Positions 1 through 8,281 of a stretch of 64,000 nt of DNA are shown piece by piece. This DNA is from an uncultured bacterium (GTDB taxonomy: Bacteria > Bacillota > Clostridia > Lachnospirales > Lachnospiraceae). The stretch spans positions 3,645 through 67,644 of the forward strand of contig CAMUHA010000001.1 of NCBI GenBank assembly GCA_947088515.1, written 5' to 3'. The notes beneath the pieces are model-generated. The model saw only the letters and a program-made list of their open reading frames with translations. It was not told the DNA's origin and did not search any database. The position numbers were made by a program, and so were the translations under genes. Position 1 is the stretch's first letter. Each line of letters starts with the position of its first letter.

Positions 1-55
1 CTATTGAAAAAACAGACCAGAATATTTTCACAAAAAATTTGAGTACGTAGTACTA

Positions 56-881
56 GAGCGTGTTTGAAAAATCAAGTTCTTTGTTCATTTTAACCAAATA
101 AGTATGGAAGTAATGCAGATAAAGCCAAGATATGTATATGGGAGTTTATCATACCGTGTGGCAATCCTACGGTATGATTTCAAACAGAGAAATAATTTTC
201 AACCAGATGCCTTTCCTGGACGGTATGTTTGGTTCGCCGTCATGCTCATAGATATAATCAATAAGCTGGGAACTGTCGTATCCTCGGTCAGCAAGGACAC
301 TGCCCCCTTCTATATTTATGTGTCCCAGAACTGGGACTGCAAGATTTATATCATTACGCTGGACCTCGCTGGTCATTATGTAAACTGGATATCCATAAGC
401 GTCCACTGCAGCATGTATTTTTGTATTTGGCCCGCCGCGGCTATGGCTTATTTCATTGAGAGGACCGTTTTTTCTAGCTCCTGCGCTGTGCTGGTGGGCC
501 TGCACGATGGACGCATCCAGGGAAATCTCATTTAGTTCAGCATCCGTAATCAGTATGCGAAAGATATTATCAAGGAAACCATCGTCAATCCATTTCGGGA
601 AACGGCTGTAAACGGTTTTCCACGGGCCAAAACGTTCCGGCAAATCATGCCAGGAGGGCGCCGTTCCGTGCAATCCAAATCATAGCATTCAGCATAAGAC
701 GGTTATCTTTTAGCGGCCTTTCACGTTTGCAGGCATATTCAGTGGGAAAATAAGAAGCTATCTGTTTCCACTGCAGGTCTGTTAATTCATAACGTCTTAA
801 CATAAGCTCACTCCCTTTTTTTATTACAAAAAGGGAATAAAAACATATGTTTTGTGCAATTTTTATTTTTCAAACACGCTC
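56..881 (-). mobile_element. IS5-family insertion sequence, decayed copy
   Basis: The element is bounded by perfect 17-bp inverted ends, GAGCGTGTTTGAAAAAT at 56-72 and its reverse complement at 865-881. Both ends are flanked by TA, within CTAG on each side, which fits the short target duplication of IS5-family elements. It carries a single minus-strand transposase region that is broken by frameshifts and an internal loss, so it cannot move on its own. The ends are still perfect, so a related transposase could act on them. An identical end lies alone at 6627-6643. The family call rests on the transposase relic; the subgroup (IS427/IS1031-like) is a guess. Confidence 0.8.
85..803 (-). pseudogene. 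IS5-family DDE transposase, frameshifted
   Basis: The reading starts at the ATG at 803 (MLRRYELTDLQWKQI), the usual N-terminus of this family, and runs to RNGALLA before a stop near 649. It continues in a second frame as GTAPSWHDLPERFGPWKTVY, then NEISLDASIVQAH, AAVDAYGYPVYI and VLADRGYDSSQLIDYI, which carry the DDE-core landmarks. The switch looks like one extra base in the run coding GAPW. After NIPSR about 20 residues are missing, and the conserved tail (ERHLVENYF, then RRIATRYDKLPY and the WLK end) is split over two frames, ending with TGA at 85-87. IS427-type elements can use programmed frameshifting, but the missing block and the later frame breaks make this a dead gene. Confidence 0.8.
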
Positions 882-964
882 TAGTATATATGTATTTAAA
901 TAACTGGACTCAACATACTGTCTGTAGTATAATGCCTATATAGCAAGGAGGAGGATATTATACT

Positions 965-1125
965 ATGGGAAAAAGACTGTCAGCATAAATTTTAGCCTGG
1001 AAGAGCGAAAATGCCTTGAAACATAGACCTATACCCGTACTACTTAGGCCCAAGCTTTTGTCTGTGTCCGTACATTACTGATGAAAGCTTACGGATATAC
1101 GGTTAACGACATTGCTAAAGGGTAG
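965..1125 (+). pseudogene. IS630-family transposase N-terminal relic
   Basis: After a good ribosome binding site (AAGGAGGAGG near 943-953) and an ATG, the reading gives MGKRLS. After a small shift it gives INFSLEERKCLET, a stop, TYTRTT, a stop, then AQAFVCVRTLLMKAYGYT and VNDIAKG followed by stops. The LSxEER...LE and helix-turn-helix (YGYTVNDIAKG) pattern is that of the N-terminal DNA-binding domain of IS630/Tc1-like transposases. At least two in-frame stops and one frameshift show it is dead. The catalytic domain was not found downstream. A TATAAT at about 929-934 may be its old promoter. Confidence 0.6.
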
Positions 1126-1386
1126 TGATGAATCGTAAAAATTTGATGCTTTGTATTAGTAAATAGAGCTGTCTCGAAAGCTCTTTAAACATTTGGGAGA
1201 GTCAGGAATTCAATAAAAGGATGGTAGCCTTGTAGATGACATAGAAGGGGATAAAAGAAACTGACATCAAACAGTATAGGACTAGGTATTATAGTTGAAA
1301 CCGCTCCCCCTGATTTTGAATAGAAGATGTATATTTTTTCTTTTGTATATGAATAGTTATCATTTCATTTTATGATGTAGGGAGCA

Positions 1387-1758
1387 TTGGAAATTGTTTA
1401 CAGCCATTTCCGTAAAAGAATTGAAGAGGGTACCCCTTGATAATATTTTCCATGTTTAAAGTATTGATGCAGAAGTGGAGGGCCTTTCTCTTGATAGTTC
1501 GAATGCTCAGGCACATATCAGTACAGTAGCGTTGCAAAAAAGGACCTAAACCAAATTGGCCATAGCAGAGGTGGAGCCTGTGCTAAAATCTATGTAACAG
1601 TAGACTTCTATAGTTATCCAGTATAACTTATGATAGGTGAAGACCAGAGGAATGATATCGCTTGTGTTTCTCCTGTTTTGGAAGAGATAAGGGTATATAA
1701 GGAAGACAGATACCTATCGACAAGGATGATGATAGCCAGATTCAGATTGACTACAGAT
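1387..1758 (+). pseudogene. second IS5-family transposase relic
   Basis: Translating across frames recovers VYSHFRKRIEEGT, DNIFHV, IDAEVEGLSLDSSNAQAHIS, HSRGGA, AKIYVTVDFYSYPV, EDQRNDIACVSPVLEEI and a tail ending SQIQIDY. These line up one by one with the minus-strand transposase at 85-803 (VYSRFPKWIDDGF, DNIFRI, TDAELNEISLDASIVQAH, YGYPVYI, EVQRNDI, VPVLGHI, DSSQLIDYI). Many stops and frameshifts show that decay is far advanced. No terminal repeat was found next to it. This is an older insertion than the one at 56-881 and lies in the opposite direction. Confidence 0.7.
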
Positions 1759-2182
1759 AAAAGTGGGCGGGTAATTAACAATTTTATTCAGAAAGGGGGG
1801 TAAACAAAGGTGCGTCTATCTGTTTTTTCTGTGTATTGATTCAATACTGATGAGAACTATGTCAGGTCTATGCAGCAGTTATCGGGAGGGAGCTTGCAGA
1901 TGCCGTTTGTAATGAAAGGGCATCTGTTTCTCATATATATAGGGGAGAGCTTAAAAAGAACTCGTTGTAGTGTTATATTTAATATTCAAATTACGGAATT
2001 TATTCAAAAAAATAACGCATAACTATGTAAAATCGCTTATGAATAGTTAGTATGCAGCTTATATTTTTGAAGACTAGGTTGTATATAAGGATTTTTATAA
2101 TAAAATTTAAAATAAGAAATGCTCAAGTACACATTTTATAAAGTTTTGTAACTTGAGTAAAGCGAAAGGAATGGATATATAA
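1759..2182. other. AT-rich intergenic stretch before ileS
   Basis: No coding region or recognisable element was seen. A T-box leader, common upstream of ileS in Firmicutes, would carry a conserved GGNACCGCG-type tail and a terminator/antiterminator pair; neither is present. Just before the gene, CTCAAGT (2122-2128) and ACTTGAG (2151-2157) can form a 7-bp stem with a loop of about 22 nt. The hairpin has no T-run and sits right before the weak ribosome binding site (AAAGGA, 2165-2170). Confidence 0.5.
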
Positions 2183-5100
2183 ATGAAGTTTCAAGAGTTG
2201 ACATCAAAACCAGAAATCAGTGAAATTCAAGAGCAGATATTATTATATTGGAAAAACGAAAAAATTTTTCAAAAATCAGTAGAAAGTAAATTGGGAGAGG
2301 AAATAGTGTTTTATGACGGGCCGCCGTTCCCAACAGGAAAACCTCATCACGGAACAGTCTTAGTTTCATTTATTAAAGACATGATAGCAAGATATTGGAC
2401 GATGAAAGGTCATCCTGTACCTCGTGTTTGGGGATGGGACTGTCATGGATTACCGATTGAAAACCAAGTTGAATCTTTGTTGGGAATTGAGAATAAAAAT
2501 GAAATAGAAAAGGAAATAGGAATTAATGTATTTAATGAGAAATGTTTCGAACTAGTTTCAAGCAATAATGAATCATGGAAAGAATATGTTGAACAAATGG
2601 CGCGTTGGGTGGACTATGATGGTGCATATAAAACAATGAACCCACAATTTATGGAAAGTGTTATGTGGGCATTTAAACAATGCTATGATAAGGGGCTGAT
2701 TTATAGAGACTATAGGGTAACGCCATATTGTATGCACTGCGAGACATCCTTGTCTATTTCCGATACTAGGGAATCTGATTCAACAAGACTAAGACAAGAT
2801 AGGTGGGTTATTGTAAAATTTAAAGCTTTAGAGGTTATAAATAATACAAATGTTTATTTCCTTGCATGGACTACAACTCCGTGGACATTGCCATCGAATT
2901 TGTGTCTTGCTGTAGGGGAAAAATTAATATACTCTTACGTTAATACAGAAAATGGCATATATGTTGCATGCAAAAATACCCTTTTAAATTATCCAAAGAT
3001 ATTTGGAGAAAATCCAGATGTTATCAGGGAATGTAAAGGTATTGATTTGATTGGAAAAGAATATGAACCTTTGTTTAAATATTTTGCAGATTTAAAAGAA
3101 GAAGGTGCATTCAAAATAGTATCGGCAGAGTATGTTGGGGCAGACGAAGGTGTTGGTATTGTGCATACTGCACCTGCGTTTGGAGAAGACGATTATTGGA
3201 CATGTAAGAAGAATAACATTCCATTGGTAAATCCAGTTGATGAAAAAGGTCAATTTACTGATATTGTAGCCGATTTTTATGATGCAAACAGTGGGAAAAA
3301 TGTCATTGAGATGAATCCAATTATAATTCGATATTTGTATGACAATAAATTAGCAGTTGCTGACGGGACTATCGAACATAATTACCCTCATTGTTGGAGA
3401 TGTAAAAGGCCATTAATATATAAGGCAATGGATGCTTGGTATTTGAACATTGAAAAATTAAAAGAACGATTAATTGAGACAAATGAGAAGATAAATTGGG
3501 TTCCAGAAACTATTAAACATGGAAGGTTTGGAAAGTGGTTAGAAAATGCAAGAGACTGGAATATCTCTCGAAATAGATATTGGAGTACCCCCATCCCAAT
3601 ATGGGAGTGTGAATGCTGTGGTGAGAGAAAGGTATTTGGCAGTATAAAAGAAATTTATGAAGCAAGTGGTATTAAGTTGGAAAATTTGCATAGGCAGTAT
3701 ATGGATAAAATTGTATTACAATGTGAAAAATGTGGTTCTGCTATGTATCGCGTTCCAGAAGTGTTGGATTGTTGGTTTGAAAGTGGTTCAGTACCTTTTG
3801 CGCAGAAACATTATCCCTTTGAAAATAAGGAATGGTTTGAATCTCATTATCCAAGTGATTTTATTGTTGAATATACTGGGCAGATTAGATGTTGGTTTTA
3901 CTATTTACATGTGCTAGCAGTTGCTTTATTTGATAGACCCGCTTTTAAGAACTGTATTGTACATGGAACTATACTGGCAAAAGATGGAAAAAAACTTTCG
4001 AAGTCATCAAAAAACTACACAGACCCCATGAAATTAATGAAAGAATTTGGGACAGACTCATTTAGATTATATTTATATAAAACGAATGCGATGCTTACAG
4101 GTGATCTGTTGTTTAATGAAGAAGGCATATTGGAGGCATATCAGCAGATTATCTTGCCATATTGGAATGCTTGTAAGTTCTTTATTTCCTATGCCAATAT
4201 TGATGGTTTTGAAAGGGGAAAGGCGGTTTCTCCTGTTCCAAAGAACCAATTGGATAAATGGATACTTGCTCTGCTTTATAATGTAGAAAAGAGTATTTCA
4301 AAGAATATGGATTTGTATTATGTAAATAAATATGTAGACAGTTTGCTTCCTTTGGTGGAAGGATTGACTAATTGGTATATTAGGAGGTCCAGACGTAGAT
4401 TTTGGGCCAAAGGAATGTCAGAAGACAAGCTATCAGCATATCAAACATTATATTATGTTTTACTCAATTTGACCAAGATATTTGCCCCGGTTGCACCTAT
4501 TATTTCCGAAAAAGTATTCCAGGTACTGACCAATGCTGAGTCTGTACATCTTGAAGAGTGGCCGACTATACCAGAGGAATATTGTGATGATGGATTACTT
4601 GAAAGAGTAGGATTAGTGCAAGATATTATTTCTCTTGCCAGGTCAATAAGAAATAAAAATGGAATAAAAAACAGACAGCCGTTAAATACGTTAAATGTTG
4701 CATTCTCATCAGAAGGAAAGGTGGAGTTGCTCCGTGAGTTCAAAGATATTATTGCGGAAGAGCTTAACGTAAAAAATGTAGTTTTACTTAAGAATGTTGA
4801 TGAAATTGCAACAATAAAATGTAACCCCAATTTTAATGAAATCAGAAGATTATATCCAGAGATGATAAAGGAATTAGTACAGGCAATTAAATTTGGTGAG
4901 TATAAAATAATGAAAGAAGGTGTTTTGATTAATATTGATGGTAAAGATAGGATTTGTGACTCAAAGATTCTTTTAATTTCTTATGTTGCTAAAGATGGAT
5001 ATCATTTTGCAAGCGATAGCAAAGTTGTTGTATCCTTAGATTTAAAAATTTCTGACGAACTAAAAAGGGAAGGGCTGGCACGAGATATTATAAGAAACAT

Positions 5101-5299
5101 TCAAGATGCAAGAAAAAGTCTGGACTGTGATATTACGGATTTTATAAAGGTATGTATGCTGGGAAATGTACCGCAAGAATGGGTTGAATATATTTGTAAA
5201 GAGACGTTGAGCAAACTTGTCACGCTTGATGAATGTGCATATGAGTTTTGCTTGGAAAATGATGCAGGAGAAATAATAACTATTAAGATTGATAAATAG
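2183..5299 (+). CDS. ileS: Isoleucyl-tRNA synthetase, type 2 (eukaryote-like), HHGT variant
   Basis: Charges tRNA-Ile with isoleucine in the cytoplasm. At 1038 residues it has the size and order of class Ia IleRS: catalytic core, CP1 editing domain (TTTPWTLPSN and GVGIVHTAPAFGEDDY), KLSKS loop at residues 604-608, then the anticodon-binding domain. Zinc-type Cys clusters are visible (CMHC, CWRC, CECC, CEKC). Wording such as GWDCHGLPIE and the long C-terminal extension point to the eukaryote-like IleRS2 group, which is known for natural mupirocin resistance. The class I signature HxGH reads H55-H-G-T58, so the last histidine is replaced by threonine. The gene is visibly more AT-rich than the genes after 7 kb, sits among dead insertion sequences and has no T-box. 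Acquisition by transfer is inferred. It may be a second copy beside a housekeeping ileS. Confidence 0.93.
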   Translation: MKFQELTSKPEISEIQEQILLYWKNEKIFQKSVESKLGEEIVFYDGPPFPTGKPHHGTVLVSFIKDMIARYWTMKGHPVPRVWGWDCHGLPIENQVESLLGIENKNEIEKEIGINVFNEKCFELVSSNNESWKEYVEQMARWVDYDGAYKTMNPQFMESVMWAFKQCYDKGLIYRDYRVTPYCMHCETSLSISDTRESDSTRLRQDRWVIVKFKALEVINNTNVYFLAWTTTPWTLPSNLCLAVGEKLIYSYVNTENGIYVACKNTLLNYPKIFGENPDVIRECKGIDLIGKEYEPLFKYFADLKEEGAFKIVSAEYVGADEGVGIVHTAPAFGEDDYWTCKKNNIPLVNPVDEKGQFTDIVADFYDANSGKNVIEMNPIIIRYLYDNKLAVADGTIEHNYPHCWRCKRPLIYKAMDAWYLNIEKLKERLIETNEKINWVPETIKHGRFGKWLENARDWNISRNRYWSTPIPIWECECCGERKVFGSIKEIYEASGIKLENLHRQYMDKIVLQCEKCGSAMYRVPEVLDCWFESGSVPFAQKHYPFENKEWFESHYPSDFIVEYTGQIRCWFYYLHVLAVALFDRPAFKNCIVHGTILAKDGKKLSKSSKNYTDPMKLMKEFGTDSFRLYLYKTNAMLTGDLLFNEEGILEAYQQIILPYWNACKFFISYANIDGFERGKAVSPVPKNQLDKWILALLYNVEKSISKNMDLYYVNKYVDSLLPLVEGLTNWYIRRSRRRFWAKGMSEDKLSAYQTLYYVLLNLTKIFAPVAPIISEKVFQVLTNAESVHLEEWPTIPEEYCDDGLLERVGLVQDIISLARSIRNKNGIKNRQPLNTLNVAFSSEGKVELLREFKDIIAEELNVKNVVLLKNVDEIATIKCNPNFNEIRRLYPEMIKELVQAIKFGEYKIMKEGVLINIDGKDRICDSKILLISYVAKDGYHFASDSKVVVSLDLKISDELKREGLARDIIRNIQDARKSLDCDITDFIKVCMLGNVPQEWVEYICKETLSKLVTLDECAYEFCLENDAGEIITIKIDK

Positions 5300-5398
5300 T
5301 TATCATGCCAAAAATATTTGAAGATATGAATCACAGTCTTTGGAAGGCAAATACACAGTTAGTTATCAGACTCAGACTTCCTATATTGAAAATGGAAT

Positions 5399-5442
5399 GT
5401 ATACCTTGTTGCGAGATTTATTTTCGCAGCAAGGTTGTATAC
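5399..5442. repeat. inverted repeat (hairpin) between ileS and the phosphorylase-like gene
   Basis: GTATACCTTGTTGCG at 5399-5413 pairs with CGCAGCAAGGTTGTATAC ending at 5442. The match is near-perfect with a two-base bulge and a short AT loop. No T-run follows, so it is not a standard intrinsic terminator. It could be an RNA processing or stability element between the two genes, or the scar of a small mobile element. Confidence 0.5.
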
Positions 5443-5479
5443 ATGATAGGAAATCAGGCATAAAAGGAAATACTATAAA

Positions 5480-6142
5480 ATGTATATATTTTATAAGGAA
5501 AAAATTTGCTTAACATTATTAGGATGTTTGACAAAAGAAGTGAGAATAGCAATTATTACCCCTATTGATTCGGCTTTTAGGAAATTAAAACTTTTTTTGC
5601 ATGCTGAAGATGAGCGCATAAGCTGTTTTTTTAAAAATAGTTTTTTTTATACAATTAATGGTACAAAGGGGATAATTGTACATATTCCGCAAGGGAGATG
5701 TTCTCAGGATGTTATGTACGTGTTTGAAGGGATACAAGTGGTCTTTTTTGGATATGCTGGAAGTTTGAATAAAGAAGTAGATATTGGTGCAATATTAGAA
5801 GTTAAGATGGCGATTGAATCTTCAATAAATCAATTTATACTTAATTCAATAAGTGATTTTAGACAAGTTAAGGTAGGGTATTCTCCATGCATGCTAGGGG
5901 ACATAGCAGTTGAATATCGTAAGCTTGCGTCAATGCTGGGATGCGATATTGTAGAAATGGAAATTGTAGCATGCGCTAGAGCTGCAATTAAAACTAATAA
6001 TATGTTTTCGGCGTTTGTTGTTGTTTCGGATATTCCTGAAGTTGAGGACTTTTGGAATTTAAATAATAAAGTAAGGAGTGTATTTAAGAAGGGAAAAGAT
6101 AAATTGATTGATTATATTGTAGATTATATTAAGGAAAAATGA
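5480..6142 (+). CDS. Nucleoside phosphorylase (PNP/MTAN superfamily)-like protein
   Basis: A 220-residue protein. After residue 20 it reads VRIAIITPIDSAFRKLK, like the first strand of the purine nucleoside phosphorylase/MTA-SAH nucleosidase fold. The C-terminal half has CDIVEMEIVACARAA followed by FVVVSDIP, matching the family's E(M/E)E substrate-binding segment and the VSD motif that carries the catalytic aspartate. The middle is poorly conserved and the protein is on the short side, so the exact substrate cannot be named. The ATG at 5480 has AAAGGAA about 10 bases upstream. A GTG at 5540 would remove an unusual 20-residue hydrophobic N-terminus and is a real alternative. It follows ileS on the same strand after 180 bases and shares its AT-rich character, so the two may be co-transcribed or have travelled together. 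Confidence 0.6.
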   Translation: MYIFYKEKICLTLLGCLTKEVRIAIITPIDSAFRKLKLFLHAEDERISCFFKNSFFYTINGTKGIIVHIPQGRCSQDVMYVFEGIQVVFFGYAGSLNKEVDIGAILEVKMAIESSINQFILNSISDFRQVKVGYSPCMLGDIAVEYRKLASMLGCDIVEMEIVACARAAIKTNNMFSAFVVVSDIPEVEDFWNLNNKVRSVFKKGKDKLIDYIVDYIKEK

Positions 6143-6206
6143 ATTTTTTTATTTTATTATTGAATCATAGCTATGGTTACGTAAACGGTAGATTATTGCA
6201 GATAAC

Positions 6207-6614
6207 TTGAGCCAAAGCTCATTCCGAAATGTCAGAGGGACATCGCTGGTATTGAAGAAAAAGAGTTCTCCCTTTATGCAAGGGGCATGAGTACAAGGGA
6301 TATTCATGGTCAGATACAGGAGCTTTACGGGATGGAACTGTCCGCAGAGATGGCCAGTAAGGTCACAGACAGGATAATTCCGGAAGTCAAAGAGTGGCGG
6401 TTGCGGCCATTGAACCCCATTTATCCATTTCATTCATGGACTGTATCCGTTATAAAGTCAGGGAAGACGGACGAATACTGAGCCGTGCCGCCTACATTGT
6501 ACTGTGCATTACTGCGGGCGGTATAAAGATATCCTGCGCATTACCGTAGGCGCCAACGAGACCGGCAAGTTCTGGCTGAGAATGTTAAATGACCTGAAAA
6601 ATTGCGGCGTGCAG
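6207..6614 (+). pseudogene. IS256/mutator-family transposase fragment
   Basis: Translating across frames gives IPKCQRDIAGIEEK, LYARGMSTRDIHGQIQELYG, SAEMASKVTDRIIPEVKEW, then MDCIRYKVREDGRILSRAAY, ITVGANETGKFWLRMLND and LKNCGVQ. These are the central segments of mutator-type (IS256) transposases, including the region around the first catalytic aspartate. Frameshifts occur near 6430 and 6520. Both the N-terminus and everything after GVQ are gone; the break at about 6614 lies 13 bases before a lone IS5-type end. The piece is dead and nested in the insertion-sequence island. Confidence 0.8.
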
Positions 6615-6626
6615 ATGTTGGAAATG

Positions 6627-6643
6627 ATTTTTCAAACACGCTC
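6627..6643. repeat. Lone IS5-family end
   Basis: ATTTTTCAAACACGCTC is identical to the right end (865-881) and the complement of the left end (56-72) of the IS5-family copy at the window start. It is also followed by TA. No transposase or partner end adjoins it. Together with the left end at 56 it makes an outward-facing inverted pair bracketing the whole 6.6-kb island that carries ileS and the phosphorylase-like gene. Confidence 0.85.
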
Positions 6644-6645
6644 TA

Positions 6646-6871
6646 ACCTCCATCCTGCCGCAAAGTTTTTGATGGTTCTCTCATACTGGAAGAGAACCAT
6701 CCTTGAAGAACCGCTGTTCTTATCCGCAAGTGGTGGGATCTAATACTCCTGGCGCCATTCTTTTCGTGGTAAGGCAAAGATTTCCATAGCCGTTGTTGTC
6801 ATCTGCGCAAGTTATTTTGCGACTATTCCTAAACCGCTTACTAAGTAACAAAAATGAATATTCAAAACTAT
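6646..6871. other. Intergenic scar region with an 11-bp inverted repeat
   Basis: No gene was recognised. GATGGTTCTCT at 6671-6681 and AGAGAACCATC at 6691-6701 form a perfect 11-bp stem with a 9-base loop. On the plus strand the hairpin is preceded by, but not followed by, a T-run, so it is not an obvious terminator for either neighbour. It may be a leftover of the same insertion-sequence traffic. Confidence 0.4.
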
Positions 6872-8035
6872 TTATTTTTGACGAGAGCTGCGGCTGACAG
6901 CAAGAAGCTTCTGGCGCATCTCCTCTTCAATTCTTCCAAGCTCCTGTTCAGCGTTTCTCCTTTTGGCGCGTCCGTCCTCCTGGATTTTCATTACTTCATC
7001 CAGTGTGCTGATAAGCGTCTTGTTTGTGGCAGTAAGGGTTTCAATATCCACAATGCCCCGTTCGCTTTCTCTGGCAGTTTCAATGGTTGCCATTTTCAGG
7101 GTTTCCGCATTCTTTTTAAGCAGGGCATTGGTCATATCCGTTACTTCCCGTTGTGCTCTGGCAGCCTCGCTGGAATGATTCAACCCAATAGCAATTACCA
7201 TCTGGCTTTTCCATAAAGGAATTGTGTTGACCAGTGTGGATTGTATTTTTTCTGACATGGCAGTGTCGTTGCTTTGGATTAGACGGATTTGAGGAGCCAT
7301 CTGCATGGAGATGGTTCTTGTCAGTTCCAGGTCATAAATTTTTTTCTCAAAACGTTCACACATGGAAGCATAGTCGTTGGCGGCCTGTGTGTCTTCCGGC
7401 AGCCCGCTTTGTTCCGCCTTTTTCAAAAGAGCGGGAAGCTCTGCGGTTCGGGCCTGCTCCAGCTTTTGTTTACCTGCAAGGATATACATGGATAATTCTT
7501 TAAAGTAATTCAGGTTTAGGTCATACATCTTATCCAGCATGGCGGCATCTTTCAGCAAAGTCACCTGGTGGTTTTCCATTACCTTGCAGATTTTGTTAAT
7601 ATTGGTTTCCGCTTTGTCATATTTTAATTTTAAATTCTCCAGTTTGTTACTGCTTTTTTTGAAAAAGCCAAGAAATCCTTTTTCTTCTTCTTCCGCTTCA
7701 AAATCCTTTAATTCAGATACTACATCCGCAAGCATCTGACCGATTTCACCCATGTCCTTGGTGCGTACATTGTTTAAAGCGCCTTCGGAAAAGTCCGCAA
7801 TTTTTTTCTGGCTGCCTGCCCCATACTGCATTACCATCTGGGTATTGGTAATATCAATCTGGGCGGCAAAGGCATCCACCATTTTCTGTTCTTCCGGCGT
7901 TAAGACCACTTCCGGTATTTTCGGTTCCTCTTCCTGAACGGCGGGAACGCTGTCCGGCTCACTTACTGACTGGGAAAAAGGGTCAAGGGTTAAAGAAGGG
8001 GCTTCTTTCAACATTTCATCCAAATTACTGCTCAT
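6872..8035 (-). CDS. telA: Toxic anion resistance protein TelA family
   Basis: A 387-residue protein, full length for the TelA/KlaA family. It has an acidic N-terminus (about residues 1-50) and then a long, almost entirely helical, coiled-coil-rich body. Typical pieces are FAAQIDITNTQMVMQYGAGS near residues 55-75, the EEEEKGFLGFFKKSSNK linker, and the VNTIPLWKSQMVIAIGLNHS segment near residue 268. The family is linked to tellurite and other toxic anions and to cell-envelope stress, but its biochemistry is unsettled. The start has an AGGAGG 5 bases upstream, and that site lies inside a dispersed repeat (8048-8143). It follows xpaC in the same direction with no promoter seen between, so the two are probably one operon. 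Confidence 0.88.
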   Translation of the reverse strand: MSSNLDEMLKEAPSLTLDPFSQSVSEPDSVPAVQEEEPKIPEVVLTPEEQKMVDAFAAQIDITNTQMVMQYGAGSQKKIADFSEGALNNVRTKDMGEIGQMLADVVSELKDFEAEEEEKGFLGFFKKSSNKLENLKLKYDKAETNINKICKVMENHQVTLLKDAAMLDKMYDLNLNYFKELSMYILAGKQKLEQARTAELPALLKKAEQSGLPEDTQAANDYASMCERFEKKIYDLELTRTISMQMAPQIRLIQSNDTAMSEKIQSTLVNTIPLWKSQMVIAIGLNHSSEAARAQREVTDMTNALLKKNAETLKMATIETARESERGIVDIETLTATNKTLISTLDEVMKIQEDGRAKRRNAEQELGRIEEEMRQKLLAVSRSSRQK

Positions 8036-8252
8036 ATTATCCTCCTATTTAAAGTTCCGCAGCCGCCCATCCAAGTACCAATACCGTCAGACCAATTCCT
8101 GTCTGATACCAGCCAGTAATTGTTCAGGGCGTCTGCTGATTTTAAGGTTCCGCAGCCGCTCATCCAGGGGCAGAATCCGGCAGAGAAAATTCTGTCTGTA
8201 GACAGCCAGTATTTTCTCTGGGTGCCTGTCCAGGCGTCTGCTGGCTTTATTT
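8036..8252 (-). repeat. Two imperfect tandem repeat units upstream of telA (SD-bearing repeat family)
   Basis: Read on the minus strand, each unit starts AGCAGACGCC, passes through an ACTGGCTG...CAGACAG stem region and ends with GCGGAAC followed by an A/T-rich TTAAA. The distal unit (about 8141-8252) holds a 40-base hairpin at 8181-8220 with 10-bp outer arms CAGAGAAAAT/ATTTTCTCTG. The proximal unit (about 8048-8143) ends in TTTAAATAGGAGG, which is the telA ribosome binding site. Related copies lie before wecE (31796-31870) and before the second asnB (56951-57082). Minus-strand frame 8039-8281 is open through both units but has no start codon. Confidence 0.75.
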
Positions 8253-8281
8253 TCTTTGTAGAATTATATCTTGATAATTTT

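Noticed and set aside
104..535. Plus-strand open frame of 143 codons
   Set aside because: It lies antisense to the IS5-family transposase relic, whose minus-strand translation carries clear family motifs.
1759..2182. T-box riboswitch upstream of ileS
   Set aside because: No GGNACCGCG-type tail, specifier stem or terminator/antiterminator pair could be found; only a short CTCAAGT/ACTTGAG hairpin is present.
5399..5442. Terminator between ileS and the phosphorylase-like gene
   Set aside because: The stem is good but no T-run follows on either strand, so it is listed only as an inverted repeat.
8036..8252. CRISPR array
   Set aside because: There are only two imperfect units of about 100 bases without regular spacers.
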